A stretch of 64,000 bases of DNA from Butyricimonas synergistica DSM 23225 (GTDB lineage Bacteria > Bacteroidota > Bacteroidia > Bacteroidales > Marinifilaceae). Location of the stretch: NCBI RefSeq assembly GCF_000379665.1, contig NZ_KB903360.1, forward strand, positions 374,175 to 438,174, in the 5' to 3' direction. Shown in pieces: positions 17,267-27,218 of the stretch. Under the pieces are notes generated by a model that worked only from the letters and a program-made list of their open reading frames with translations, was not told the origin of the DNA and did no database searches. Each line of letters starts with the position of its first letter. Positions within the stretch are counted from its first letter, which is position 1. The position numbers and the translations under genes are program-made.

Positions 17267-18430
17267 ATGTACAATTTTGACCAGATAATAGATCGCCGAA
17301 ACACGGCTTGCGTGAAATACGATAACTTGAAAAACGTGTTCGGCAGCACGGATATTCTTCCCATGTGGGTAGCGGATATGGATTTCCAGGCAGCCCCGGA
17401 AATTCTGGAAGCAGTACGCCAATGTGGCGAAAAAGGTATTTTCGGATATACTTTCCGAACCGACGAGGCAAAACAGGCTTTTATTGATTGGGTAGCTCGC
17501 CGCCACAATTGGCAAGTGAAAAAAGAATGGATGTTGAATAGCCCAGGTATCGTGACGGCATTATCTCTTTCCGTGCGAGTGTACACCCAGAAAGGGGATA
17601 AAGTACTCATCTTCACTCCCGTTTACCCGCCATTCCATGCCGTGGTGAAAGACAACCAACGGGAACTCGTGTGTAGCCCTCTGAAAATAGAAAACGGACA
17701 TTACCGCATCGACTGGGAAGATTTCGAGCAAAAATTGAAAGAAGGAGTAAAGCTGCTTATCATTAGCAACTCGCATAACCCGGTAGGTCGGGTATGGACG
17801 AAAGAAGAACTGACCCGCGTGGGAAATCTCTGTTTACAATACGGGGTAACCGTTCTCTCCGACGAGATACACTCCGACCTCGCCCTGTTCGGACACAAGC
17901 ACACTGTTATGGCTGCCCTATCTCCCGAAATCGCTAATATCACCATAACGATGATGGCCCCCAGCAAGACATTTAACATTGCCGGGATGATGAACTCCGT
18001 CATCGTGATTTCCTCCCCGGAATTACGCTGCCAGTTCGAGAAGGAACTCTTGTGCCTGCACTTGGATCTGGGAAATATATTCGGGCATATCACCTTGGAG
18101 GCTGCCTACAAGCACGGGGATGCATGGCTGGACGAAATGCTCCGGTATCTTGAAAAGAATATCACCTACACGGAACAATTCCTGCAACGGGAACTTCCCC
18201 GGGTAAAGATGATCCCCCCGGAAGGCTCTTTCTTGCTCTGGCTGGATTTCCGGGATACCGGGTTGACACACGAACAGGTACGGGAAAAACTACTTCATGA
18301 AGCGAAATTAGGACTCAACAGCGGAACTGATTTCGGCAAAGAGGGTGAAGGCTTTTTCCGCATGAACATCGGATGCCCGCTCGCCACCGTGCAAGAGGGA
18401 CTCGAACGAATCAAGAAAGCATTCTCGTAG
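17267..18430 (+). CDS. patB: PatB/MalY-type PLP C-S lyase / aminotransferase
   Basis: A fold-type I PLP enzyme of 387 aa. PatB/MalY proteins are cystathionine beta-lyases (beta C-S lyases) that split cystathionine to homocysteine, pyruvate and ammonia. Family features are DRRNTACVKYD at the N-terminus, LPMWVADMDF, GIFGY, the SNSHNPVGRVWT cofactor loop, SDEIHSDL and the PLP lysine in APSKTFNIAG. It ends with the conserved FRMNIGCP arginine for the substrate carboxylate. I take the ATG at MYNFDQIIDRR. A reading nine codons longer needs a TTG start and runs through the likely promoter. Substrate specificity cannot be read from the sequence, so the methionine/cysteine role is family knowledge. 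Confidence 0.88.
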   Translation: MYNFDQIIDRRNTACVKYDNLKNVFGSTDILPMWVADMDFQAAPEILEAVRQCGEKGIFGYTFRTDEAKQAFIDWVARRHNWQVKKEWMLNSPGIVTALSLSVRVYTQKGDKVLIFTPVYPPFHAVVKDNQRELVCSPLKIENGHYRIDWEDFEQKLKEGVKLLIISNSHNPVGRVWTKEELTRVGNLCLQYGVTVLSDEIHSDLALFGHKHTVMAALSPEIANITITMMAPSKTFNIAGMMNSVIVISSPELRCQFEKELLCLHLDLGNIFGHITLEAAYKHGDAWLDEMLRYLEKNITYTEQFLQRELPRVKMIPPEGSFLLWLDFRDTGLTHEQVREKLLHEAKLGLNSGTDFGKEGEGFFRMNIGCPLATVQEGLERIKKAFS

Positions 18431-18498
18431 ATTCATAAACTTTACAAACATTTTATCCGAATGTAATAATCATTACAAAATATCGTCCCCTTGTGTCG

Positions 18499-18506
18499 TA
18501 TCTTTG
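18499..18506 (+). promoter_or_regulatory. -7 element for the Fe-S protein gene
   Basis: TATCTTTG followed by CA is a perfect Bacteroidota -7 box. It excludes the upstream TTG at 18491 as a start and supports the ATG at 18533, with a leader of about 20 nt. Confidence 0.65.
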
Positions 18507-18532
18507 CATCAGAAACCATAAAAAACAACAAG

Positions 18533-19369
18533 ATGAAACGAACGATAATCAAGATAGACGAGGAAAAGTGTAACGGTTGCGGCTTATGCGTGCAAGGTTG
18601 TCACGAGGGAGCGTTGCAATTAATTGATGGCAAAGCCGTCATGATTAGCGACTTGTACTGCGACGGGCTGGGCGCATGTATTGGAGAATGCCCCGTCGGC
18701 GCCATAGAACTGGAAAAGAGAGAAGCAGAACCTTATAGCGAGGAAGCCGTCATGGAGCGAATTGCACCCAAAGGAGAGCAAGTGATTCTAGCTCATTTGC
18801 GCCACCTGAAAGAACACGGAGAAATAGAATTGGTAAAACAAGGCGTAGACTACCTGAAACGCCATAATATAACCGTCAACCTGCAATCACTCCACCAAGA
18901 GAAAAAACTCGGGTGTGGTTGCCCCGGTTCCATGGCAAGGGAATTAAAACCTGTCACGAAAGCCGTCCCGGTCGCTTGTGCCGGAAATTCCGAACTCCGC
19001 CAATGGCCTGTACAACTACACTTGCTTAACCCGCAAGCCGGATATTTCCAAGGAGCAAACGTATTACTGGCTTCCGACTGTTCGGCTTTTGCCGCCGGAA
19101 ATTTTCACGAACGTTTTCTAAAAGGAAAAATCCTGGCTATCGCCTGCCCGAAATTAGACCACAATACCGATTCATACGTGGATAAAATCCGTTCCATGAT
19201 CGACGATGCCAAAATAGATACGCTTACGGTACTTATCATGGAAGTCCCCTGCTGTGGAGGACTTTTACAGATGGCTCTAAAAGCCAGAGAAATGGCTACA
19301 CGCAACATTCCCATCAAACGGATCGTACTCTCCGTGGAGGGAGAAGTTAAAAGTGAAGACTGGATATAA
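18533..19369 (+). CDS. Ferredoxin-domain Fe-S protein with extra Cys motifs
   Basis: The 278-aa protein opens with a bacterial-type ferredoxin domain. Cluster 1 is CNGCGLCVQGC (Cys13, 16, 19, 23). Cluster 2 reads CDGLGACIGECP (Cys43, 49, 53), where the second cysteine position is Leu46, so only three Cys ligands plus possibly Asp/other are available. This CxGLG form is known in related anaerobe ferredoxins. The remaining 200 residues are a separate domain with GCGCPGS, ACPKLD and PCCGG motifs that may hold another cluster. It is probably a cytosolic electron carrier or a redox-linked oxidoreductase subunit. It is transcribed alone; the partner is unknown. Confidence 0.8.
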   Translation: MKRTIIKIDEEKCNGCGLCVQGCHEGALQLIDGKAVMISDLYCDGLGACIGECPVGAIELEKREAEPYSEEAVMERIAPKGEQVILAHLRHLKEHGEIELVKQGVDYLKRHNITVNLQSLHQEKKLGCGCPGSMARELKPVTKAVPVACAGNSELRQWPVQLHLLNPQAGYFQGANVLLASDCSAFAAGNFHERFLKGKILAIACPKLDHNTDSYVDKIRSMIDDAKIDTLTVLIMEVPCCGGLLQMALKAREMATRNIPIKRIVLSVEGEVKSEDWI

Positions 19370-19371
19370 AA

Positions 19372-19402
19372 ATTTCCCCAAAGAATAAATCTTTGGGGAA
19401 AT
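19372..19402. terminator. Bidirectional terminator between convergent genes
   Basis: ATTTCCCCAAAGA (19372-19384) and TCTTTGGGGAAAT (19390-19402) form a perfect 13-bp stem with a 5-nt loop, flanked by T-rich sequence on both strands. It serves the Fe-S gene and the protease operon. Confidence 0.88.
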
Positions 19403-19428
19403 AATTTGAATTTATTATCAATGCACAA

Positions 19429-22095
19429 TTATTTATCGGATTCCGCCAAGCGAATCAAATTCAACAAATATTGGTAATGACTCTTCGTTTGTCCAGAACT
19501 TAACGGCAAAGCTTGTTTTAGCCAGTTTTTCACATTTTCCAGCGCACCCACGTAAATACTCTCCGTGTTTGATTCCCTGAAATTCACCCAATCCTGAAAA
19601 AAGAATCCACTCACCTCTGCTGGTAAAATTCCTTCTCCCCGTTCAATAAGCTTACAAGCATGAGTTTGCAATGCATAAAAATCATCAGAATGAATTCCAT
19701 ATTTTGACATCATCAGTTGATCTTTCTTCAACAAATCCACCAAACAATCCACACTTACATTGTCCTTAAACCCAAACATAGATTTTTTACCCCCAGGCAG
19801 TTCGTAACCACTTGCCGTGATTAAAGCACTTACATGCATATTTTGCAAATAACGTTCCTGCTCGTTTAGATTCCTCTTCTCCCGAGTCGATTTAAAAATA
19901 TGTCCGGTGAGGTCTGAAACATATTCTTGAAGCGAATAAACCTCTTTACCACTAGCTTTTTCTGCTGCTAATCCAACATTACGCCTACGATTATTCCACA
20001 AAGTTCGATGAATAAAATCACACATCGTTCTGGCATAATCACTACTCAAAGGTAGTCCCTCCAAGGCGTAATCATTTAACCAATCCATATCTCTCACTTG
20101 TTCCATCAAAAAAGCCAAAGCCCTCCGTTGTTTCTCACGCGGAACAGGTTTAAAGCGTTCAAATTGATCTCCTTCTTTATGTTCGGTCAAATAGATGCCT
20201 CCCAACTCGTGAAGGACATGCGAAATATAAGTGGCATACTGAGTATTAATCGTATAAGTCAACCGACTCTTGTAATGATTATCAATATCACCTTTCACCC
20301 AATTCGGAATATTTTTATAAATATACTTCAAGTTCTTTATTCCATACGAGGAAGCTTTTATGCCATCATCACCTAAACTTTCCGTCTGGCTACTTGGATC
20401 ATACGTGTAAATTTGTTGTTTCCCATAACGATACATCGGGTCACCACTCTTCTCCTCGATCCATTTATTCAGTGTTGCGATCTCATCCTTCGGAGTTTTT
20501 GCATCCAAAATAGGAGTATACATCCAATGAATCACGTATTCGTCGTAAACCCCCAACACGGGAGGAGTCAACCGGACACCTCTCTCTTTATCACCGGGTT
20601 GGGCAACATAATTATACCGGGCATAATCCATTATCGACGGAGTTGTACCGTATTTCTGGGTAAAAGACGGAGAACGCAAAGAATCTGTAGGAATAGCCGC
20701 AGAAGCCCCCATGTTATGCATCAATCCCAAGCAATGCCCGATCTCGTGTGCTATAACATAGCGAATCGCTTCTCCCAAAACATCTTCCGGTAACTTCATC
20801 ATCCGCACATCTTCATCGGCGGCGGCTGTCTGGATAAAACGCCATCTATTCAACAACGAAACAATATCATGATACACGTACACACTGGCATTCAAGATTT
20901 CCCCCGTTCTTGGATCCACCCAAGACGGTCCCATGGAATTTTCTTCTATCGTGGGGGCATACCGTACACAAGAATATTTCAAATTGTTCGGGTCAAAATC
21001 AGGATCATTCTCCGGGAACATCTGGCACTGCACAGCATTTTTAAACCCGATCTTTTCAAAAGCTATATTCCAATCCAATATACCTTGGCGAATATACTTT
21101 ACCCATTCCTCGGGGAACGTATTCTCGATATAAAACATGATCGGCTTTTTCGGTTCCACCAATTCTCCTTTCGCGTATGCAACCGAGTCCGAAGGTTCTA
21201 TTCGCCATCTATTCGCAAACCAATTAACACCCACGCCATTCTCACTCAACGAATAATTGTACTTTCCTGTCGGGAACACGCCCACACGAGGATCTGCCAC
21301 ACGAGGACGCATCGGGTTCTGGGGCAATAACATCAAAGTACGATTCATGACAGCCGTATAAGGTTTGTTCCGATATACTTCAAACATTCCCCAAAAACGG
21401 GCATTCATTTTATACGATAACGTTATTGACGAAGATATATTATCTTCATATCCCCTGGCACTCGTGAAATAGCACTGATCCCGTACCACCTCGCCCGTGC
21501 GGATGATATTCCCGTAATACGAATTCAAGGCATACGGGGAAATAGCACTTAACTCTTGAATACCTTCCCCGACCAACAAATCTTTCGGATTAAACAGGAT
21601 GGCAGTACTATCGTTATTGTAGGCAATGAGAGGCACCTCCATCAAGATAGTTTCCACGTTACTATTTTGAATTGCCCGCTGTATATTCGGGTCGTCTGAA
21701 GAAGAATAGGAACGATCTTGCCGTATTTGGATTTTATCTCCTGCCAACGTGAAGCAGATTAACATCGGGTTATACGGTTTTTCCCCGACCAAAGCCTCTC
21801 CATTATCACTCACGGACTCTATCGTGGATCCCAATAACATCTTAGCCCCCAGTAATTTTACCGGAAATATATAGTACAATTCACGACCGCTTACAAATTG
21901 TCCGATCACACCATCGACCTTATATCCCGCTTTCTCGCGCTCTTTAAAGAATTGATCGTATTTTGACAATTTCTCTTTTTTAGATTTTGTCGTGTCTGCG
22001 ACCTCCTTTTTTCTCTTTCTGGCAGAAACATCCAAAGAGAAAGAAGACACAAACAAACAAACCATGAATAAAAATAATATATTTCTCATCGACAT
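19429..22095 (-). CDS. Exported zinc metalloprotease (DUF5117/DUF4953 type), copy 2
   Basis: This 888-aa protein has a signal peptide (RNILFLFMVCLFVSS...VSA) and then a Lys/Glu-rich linker. The catalytic motif HEIGHCLGLMH (residues 450-460) is the metzincin HExxHxxGxxH with three zinc His and catalytic Glu451. A downstream SIMDYARYNYV supplies the Met-turn (Met489). Upstream, the conserved blocks DNGEALVG, MRPRVADPRVG and MGPSWVDPRTGEILNASV are typical of the Bacteroidota family annotated with DUF5118, DUF5117 and DUF4953 domains. It is the last gene of the SusCD operon and paralogous along its whole length to the gene just upstream. Likely periplasmic or outer-membrane protein or peptide hydrolysis for uptake. 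A second start at residue 3 is possible. Confidence 0.9.
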   Translation of the reverse strand: MSMRNILFLFMVCLFVSSFSLDVSARKRKKEVADTTKSKKEKLSKYDQFFKEREKAGYKVDGVIGQFVSGRELYYIFPVKLLGAKMLLGSTIESVSDNGEALVGEKPYNPMLICFTLAGDKIQIRQDRSYSSSDDPNIQRAIQNSNVETILMEVPLIAYNNDSTAILFNPKDLLVGEGIQELSAISPYALNSYYGNIIRTGEVVRDQCYFTSARGYEDNISSSITLSYKMNARFWGMFEVYRNKPYTAVMNRTLMLLPQNPMRPRVADPRVGVFPTGKYNYSLSENGVGVNWFANRWRIEPSDSVAYAKGELVEPKKPIMFYIENTFPEEWVKYIRQGILDWNIAFEKIGFKNAVQCQMFPENDPDFDPNNLKYSCVRYAPTIEENSMGPSWVDPRTGEILNASVYVYHDIVSLLNRWRFIQTAAADEDVRMMKLPEDVLGEAIRYVIAHEIGHCLGLMHNMGASAAIPTDSLRSPSFTQKYGTTPSIMDYARYNYVAQPGDKERGVRLTPPVLGVYDEYVIHWMYTPILDAKTPKDEIATLNKWIEEKSGDPMYRYGKQQIYTYDPSSQTESLGDDGIKASSYGIKNLKYIYKNIPNWVKGDIDNHYKSRLTYTINTQYATYISHVLHELGGIYLTEHKEGDQFERFKPVPREKQRRALAFLMEQVRDMDWLNDYALEGLPLSSDYARTMCDFIHRTLWNNRRRNVGLAAEKASGKEVYSLQEYVSDLTGHIFKSTREKRNLNEQERYLQNMHVSALITASGYELPGGKKSMFGFKDNVSVDCLVDLLKKDQLMMSKYGIHSDDFYALQTHACKLIERGEGILPAEVSGFFFQDWVNFRESNTESIYVGALENVKNWLKQALPLSSGQTKSHYQYLLNLIRLAESDK

Positions 22096-22113
22096 CGAAT
22101 TAAAGTTTTATCG

Positions 22114-24729
22114 TTATTCCACGACATCATTTATTTGTTTCAATATAGTTCTATAATACATTCTCACTTCCATAGAAGGATGATTATAATTTCTCTTCGC
22201 TGCAGTTTGTGCCTTTAACAGATATTCATAAAACACATCATTCAGATAAGGCTTCAATTCCGTTTGAATATCACTGTCGTATCCCATTCCTGCCACCGGA
22301 TTTATTTGTACACTATGCTCCCGAGAGCAACTACAAGCATTATTTTGCATAGCTGCATGGAGAATACGTTTATATGCCGGGTCTGTAATCCATCTCCCGA
22401 ATTTCTTTTCCTCTGGCTTCAAACCCGAATTATGGAGACAAGCTTTCACAAACTGTCCTTGCATCAATTTCTCAAAATCATTGGGCATACGTCCTGAAGA
22501 AGCACAGTTCCATCCCGCCTTAAACAACATATCCAAATAATTCTTCACGGTAAAAGGATCGTCCGACTTCAACGAACAAAGGTATACCCGATTGAATTGC
22601 TTGAATAATTCTTCTGATAACATATTTTGTATCAAAGTTGTTACTTTCAAACTCAACCCAAAATTCTTCACGACCTCCGGATTCATCCATTCCAAAGTAT
22701 TCAACTCCTTCAATAACATTTTTAACGCGGCAACCTGCCTTTCTTTAGGCACACTTTCATAAGATTTACAGCAATCCCCTTCAAATTTCTCCTGCATATA
22801 AATACCCCCCACGTTTTGAAGCAAATTTTTCATATAGCCTAGGAATTGGTTTGCGATGGAATAATAAAGGCTTTCCCGGTAAGAATAATCCTCATCTTGC
22901 CCTTTCAACCAATGGTCGAAATTACTCATTATATACTGAAGATTTTTCACTCCATATTGGGAAGCTTTTACCGGATCATCTCCCAAATCTTCCGTTTGCG
23001 CACTCGGATCTAAATTTTGAAATATTTGTTGCTTCCCGTATTTATACATCGGGTTTCCTGATTTTTCCGATAACATTTTTCTTAATACAGGCAATTCGTC
23101 TTCTGCCGACCTCGTCCCCGTTATAGGCTGATACAACCATTGCACCAAGAAATAATCATACTCACCAAATTCCGGCGGTGTCAAACAAACTCCCTTTTCC
23201 TTATCTCCCGGCTGTGCCACATAGTTAAAGCGAGCGTAATCCATTATACAAGGCGTTGTTCCATGCTTTTGAGTATAACTCGGGGAACGTAGAGAATCCG
23301 TGGGAACCGATGCGGAGGCTGACATATTGTGCATAAAACCCAAACAATGACCTATCTCGTGGCGTACCACGTAACTCAAAGATTCATCAAAAATATGTTT
23401 CGGCAAAACTTTTGTTCTCACCTCCTCATCCACGGCTGCCGTCTGTACAAAACGCCAATGATTAATCAACCGGGCAATATCATGATATACAAAAACAGAA
23501 GCGTTAATGATTTCTCCCGTCCTCGGGTCTATCCAAGAAGGTCCCATCGCATTTTGAACAGGAAGCGGCACATAACGGATACAACTGTATTTCAAATTGT
23601 CCGGATCAAATTCCGGGTCCTCTTCAGAAGTTGGAAAATCTTTCACTTCAATAGCGTTCAACAAGCGTATTTTCTCGAAAGGCTTATTCCAACTCAACAC
23701 GGCTTTCCGAATCGCAGGTTTCCAAGCTTCAGGAAAATTATTATCGATGTAAAACACGATCGGCTTCTTCACCTTTACCGATTGACCTTGTTCATAAGCA
23801 GCAAGGTCTTCCGGCTCAACTCGCCAACGATTCGTGTAAAATAGATAATCGGAACCTATATTCTCTGTTGAAAAACGAGTTCTATAATTCCAAAAGATAC
23901 CAATACGGGGATCCGCGATACGGGGACGCATCTCATCCTTACCCAACACTAACAACGTCCGGGTAGCTTCCACCGTCACGGGCAAATCTTTATGCACACT
24001 CACTGCCCCGGCTGTAACGGAGGACTTGTAACACAACTGGCTTCGTACCGTGATATTATCCTCAAATGCTTTAAAACTTATCACACGTGACAAAGAAGAT
24101 TGGAATTGTTCCGTTCTTCGCCCATATCCGCCATAAGTGTTTGTACTATATGGATCTAATCCTCCCAAGTAAGATTTTTCCCTCTCGAACAAAGGAGTTA
24201 CTTCAAACACGACCGCCGTCGTATCATTATTATACGTTTTTAATGTGAAACGGTCAATAATCGTTGAAGTATTACTATATTTCAATGCTTCCGCGATATT
24301 TCCATCATTTTTTCCCGCAATCTTTTCTACTGCCACTTTCCGCATAAGAACTTGAGTTGTCGAGTCACCCAATTCGAACACGACAAGAATCGGATCTACC
24401 ACCTTTTGTCCCACTAAAGCTTCTCCATTATCACTAATTTTAGAAATCGTCGATCCAAGCAACATCTCCCGTCCTAAAAGTTCCATTGGCATTTCCAAAT
24501 ACAACTTTTCTTTTACCATGTGAAGAGTCATCACACCTTTGGCTTCTTTACGGTCTTTATCTGCCAAAAGATCATCATAATTAGACCTCTTCTTTTTCTT
24601 TTCAGCCGGTGCTTCTATCGTCTTTTCCTGCTTCTTTTTCTTCCTGCCTAATACAGACGCTTCCGCGAAAAAACTCCCGGACACTATGCAAAATAGTGTC
24701 AACAACAACAATTTTCTAATCATTCTCAA
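22114..24729 (-). CDS. Exported zinc metalloprotease (DUF5117/DUF4953 type), copy 1
   Basis: The 871-aa paralogue of the downstream protease has the same order of conserved blocks: DNGEALVGQK, MRPRIADPRIG, MGPSWIDPRTGEIINAS. The zinc site is HEIGHCLGFMH (residues 457-467) and the Met-turn CIMDYARFNY. A signal peptide (RKLLLLTLFCIVSGS) is followed by a very basic linker. The two copies differ mostly in their last 250 residues, which suggests different substrate range or partners. The gap to the next gene is only 18 bp, so they are translated from one transcript. The tandem arrangement with SusC/SusD points to processing of a proteinaceous ligand at the cell surface or in the periplasm. Confidence 0.9.
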   Translation of the reverse strand: MRMIRKLLLLTLFCIVSGSFFAEASVLGRKKKKQEKTIEAPAEKKKKRSNYDDLLADKDRKEAKGVMTLHMVKEKLYLEMPMELLGREMLLGSTISKISDNGEALVGQKVVDPILVVFELGDSTTQVLMRKVAVEKIAGKNDGNIAEALKYSNTSTIIDRFTLKTYNNDTTAVVFEVTPLFEREKSYLGGLDPYSTNTYGGYGRRTEQFQSSLSRVISFKAFEDNITVRSQLCYKSSVTAGAVSVHKDLPVTVEATRTLLVLGKDEMRPRIADPRIGIFWNYRTRFSTENIGSDYLFYTNRWRVEPEDLAAYEQGQSVKVKKPIVFYIDNNFPEAWKPAIRKAVLSWNKPFEKIRLLNAIEVKDFPTSEEDPEFDPDNLKYSCIRYVPLPVQNAMGPSWIDPRTGEIINASVFVYHDIARLINHWRFVQTAAVDEEVRTKVLPKHIFDESLSYVVRHEIGHCLGFMHNMSASASVPTDSLRSPSYTQKHGTTPCIMDYARFNYVAQPGDKEKGVCLTPPEFGEYDYFLVQWLYQPITGTRSAEDELPVLRKMLSEKSGNPMYKYGKQQIFQNLDPSAQTEDLGDDPVKASQYGVKNLQYIMSNFDHWLKGQDEDYSYRESLYYSIANQFLGYMKNLLQNVGGIYMQEKFEGDCCKSYESVPKERQVAALKMLLKELNTLEWMNPEVVKNFGLSLKVTTLIQNMLSEELFKQFNRVYLCSLKSDDPFTVKNYLDMLFKAGWNCASSGRMPNDFEKLMQGQFVKACLHNSGLKPEEKKFGRWITDPAYKRILHAAMQNNACSCSREHSVQINPVAGMGYDSDIQTELKPYLNDVFYEYLLKAQTAAKRNYNHPSMEVRMYYRTILKQINDVVE

Positions 24730-24788
24730 ATAATTTAAATTTACCTACAATACAACTTATATAATACAAATCATCTTTCAATTATCCA

Positions 24789-26459
24789 TTAGTAACCTGA
24801 TTCGTCACTAGAAAGATTTCCCTGAACCTCCGCACCATTCTTAAACACGATATCAAGAATCGGTCCTTTAAACTGTTCATGAAACCACTCAACAGGTTTA
24901 TAACGGGTTTCATCTCCCATATCTCCTATAGTGGGCTTTTTATAAATCACAACCGTACCGTCAGAAAAACCTACGCCAAGCCGACTCGCATCATTATTAA
25001 ATTCCATCGTTGTAATTTTTTTCCCCCGGTAAGTATCATCCATCGTGTAAATTTTAAGTCCATTAGCATCAAGATCCGGATTGAACCCATAAATCACGCC
25101 ATCCGAAGCGAAGAATACATCATGGTCACCTACCGCGTTAATTAAAAATAATGCATCATCAGTTACAGGCAAAGTCACCCTATGGCTATATAACGGGGTT
25201 ACTACACTTGCCGGAGTATAGCGGTCTAACTGATCTTCATGGCGTTGAAGTATAAATTCACCCGTGTTCTTATCTCTCAAAATCAATAAATAATCAGCAC
25301 GGTGCATACCCCATCCCGGACTCATGTACCCAGAAGCAACAACCTCCATGGTCATATTATCCAGCATCACGAAATCATCACACCGGTCTGGCAATTCATT
25401 CCCGAGGAACGGATTCTCCATAAAAGTTCCGGATAACCAAAATTCCGGGTCATTCACCCCTCCGATCTCGCTATATGCCGGATCATCGATATTACTATCA
25501 TCATCATAAACAGACAAAAACTTTTTTTGGTCTTTTGAATACATCATCCACACGAAAGAACTTTGGTGAAATTCTGTCGGGATAAAATGGTCAACCATCA
25601 AATTCTCCCCTTGATATTTCGTTTGTAGATGTGACAACCGGGAAGACCAAAATACTTTATCCACGTAACGCCCGGAATACAACCGCCCGTCTTCTCCCAA
25701 CAAATATATTCCGGTCCCGGAATATACAATATCTTTTACTTCAAACCCGGCAGGCAATTCCTCTTCCAAGAACAACTCTCTTATCGTGTAATCCTTCGTC
25801 AGAGATGCCCCGTTTAATTCAATACCCCCATCAACACCCTTATGAATAATCGTCACGCCTCCAGGACCTATACTTTTCTTATCACCAGCCTTATACCCAT
25901 GATCTACAAGTTTTTTACATCCCGCGGGCAAAAACTCTCCGTTCATCTTATGGTACACGTTATCTTCTGCCGTATATATCCAGTCGTATCCATAAGTATC
26001 ATAATTATACTCCTTCTTACCTTTCAGAAAAACCAAGTCAGACTCGTTTCCATTATCATAAAGCACTAACCAACCCATAGCGTACTTTGTATTCACGACA
26101 ACCGTAAAAGTCTTCACGTAACGAATATTCGTCGATTTGGAAATAACAGAAAACATCCCTTTATGGTTTCCAAGCTCCAAATCCGCGGAAGGCAAATCCA
26201 ATATACTATCCGTCCCGACTATATTTTCTCCAATTTTCCACTCGTATGTAAAATCATCCCGATTCGCCGGCTCCTTTGAAGCAAAAGCAAATTTCGGCTT
26301 TATCAATAAAGGTTCCTTCGCGTTTACCTCTACATAATAAGGTTCATCGATACGAATATCATCTACTTCCAAATAGTCATAATTACCTTTATCGTCCACG
26401 CAAGACAATAAAAACAATGACCATAAAAACACTAAATAATATATCTTTTGTCGCGTCAT
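24789..26459 (-). CDS. PKD-like family lipoprotein
   Basis: A 556-aa surface lipoprotein: signal peptide and lipobox LFLLSC (Cys20). A PKD/Ig-like domain follows, with the conserved DDFTYEWKIG at residues ~65-80 and a second strand block to ~125. The C-terminal 400 residues repeat strand-turn units (IYLLGEDGRLYSGR, FFASDGVIYGFNPD, LGVGFSDGTVVIYKK) that look like blades of a beta-propeller. Proteins of this type sit in SusCD loci with DUF4843 lipoproteins and zinc metalloproteases in Bacteroidota. Role probably ligand capture on the outer face. It is co-transcribed, 16 bp after the DUF4843-type gene. Confidence 0.82.
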   Translation of the reverse strand: MTRQKIYYLVFLWSLFLLSCVDDKGNYDYLEVDDIRIDEPYYVEVNAKEPLLIKPKFAFASKEPANRDDFTYEWKIGENIVGTDSILDLPSADLELGNHKGMFSVISKSTNIRYVKTFTVVVNTKYAMGWLVLYDNGNESDLVFLKGKKEYNYDTYGYDWIYTAEDNVYHKMNGEFLPAGCKKLVDHGYKAGDKKSIGPGGVTIIHKGVDGGIELNGASLTKDYTIRELFLEEELPAGFEVKDIVYSGTGIYLLGEDGRLYSGRYVDKVFWSSRLSHLQTKYQGENLMVDHFIPTEFHQSSFVWMMYSKDQKKFLSVYDDDSNIDDPAYSEIGGVNDPEFWLSGTFMENPFLGNELPDRCDDFVMLDNMTMEVVASGYMSPGWGMHRADYLLILRDKNTGEFILQRHEDQLDRYTPASVVTPLYSHRVTLPVTDDALFLINAVGDHDVFFASDGVIYGFNPDLDANGLKIYTMDDTYRGKKITTMEFNNDASRLGVGFSDGTVVIYKKPTIGDMGDETRYKPVEWFHEQFKGPILDIVFKNGAEVQGNLSSDESGY

Positions 26460-26475
26460 AATTCAAGAATTTAAT

Positions 26476-27207
26476 TTAACCAATCACGTTAACTGTCATC
26501 TCTCTGCCATCATCCTCATACACGGTACGCCCCGCCTTCTTTTCCTCTTCCAGCCAATACTTAAACTTCAAACAAGCCTTTCGCTGCAAAGCGGGATCCA
26601 ATTCATCAAAATGCAAAATATCCTCCACCTCATCAGAAACAGTATTCACGAAAAGGCGCATCTTCTTCGGGGAGTACTCCCCCAACATAGCAAAAGAAAA
26701 ATCTCGATTCCACCATCCCGGGCACAAAGCCTCTGCCGTAACAAGGATAACCCGCTTGGCATATTCTTTCTGTCCAAGTTTAAAATAATCGCTCACCTCA
26801 AAAGTCAAAGTCAATGTATCCACTTTGGATTCCAATCGCTTGGATTTATATACTTGAAAAATAATCGTGTCCATGGTCTGCCGAACGGGATACATGTATT
26901 TGCCCAAAGCATAATTTTCTTGTGGCAAACTGGTTTCACTGGCGATTGCTTCCAGCGAATAAGCAGCCGGTGATTGTAACAAATCTCCAGATAAACAAAC
27001 ATACAACGGCACATCCAATTCTGTTACCGATTCTTTGTAAAAAAAGAAAGAAACCATTACCGTATCCGCTTCATCTCTAGGCGTATTCACGAATGGCAAA
27101 TCGAAATAAAGCTCATTCGCATCTTCAAACAAAGGAATTTCTCGTTCGTCACAAGAGGTAAATCCTATTCCACAAAAAGCGATTAAAAACAATATGATAT
27201 TTTTCAT
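26476..27207 (-). CDS. DUF4843-type lipoprotein
   Basis: A 243-aa lipoprotein: signal peptide MKNIILFLIAFCGIG with lipobox GFTSC, then a region starting ELYFDLPF and a beta-rich body with VMVSFFFYKES and ESKVDTLTLTFEV. The order SusD, DUF4843, PKD-like lipoprotein is a recurring arrangement. Function unknown; presumably an accessory surface binding protein for the same ligand. I prefer the third-codon-downstream ATG (MKNII) over MSHMKNII because the hydrophobic signal then starts directly. The gene begins within about 12 bp of the SusD stop, implying translational coupling. Confidence 0.78.
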   Translation of the reverse strand: MKNIILFLIAFCGIGFTSCDEREIPLFEDANELYFDLPFVNTPRDEADTVMVSFFFYKESVTELDVPLYVCLSGDLLQSPAAYSLEAIASETSLPQENYALGKYMYPVRQTMDTIIFQVYKSKRLESKVDTLTLTFEVSDYFKLGQKEYAKRVILVTAEALCPGWWNRDFSFAMLGEYSPKKMRLFVNTVSDEVEDILHFDELDPALQRKACLKFKYWLEEEKKAGRTVYEDDGREMTVNVIG

Positions 27208-27218
27208 ATGACTCATGT

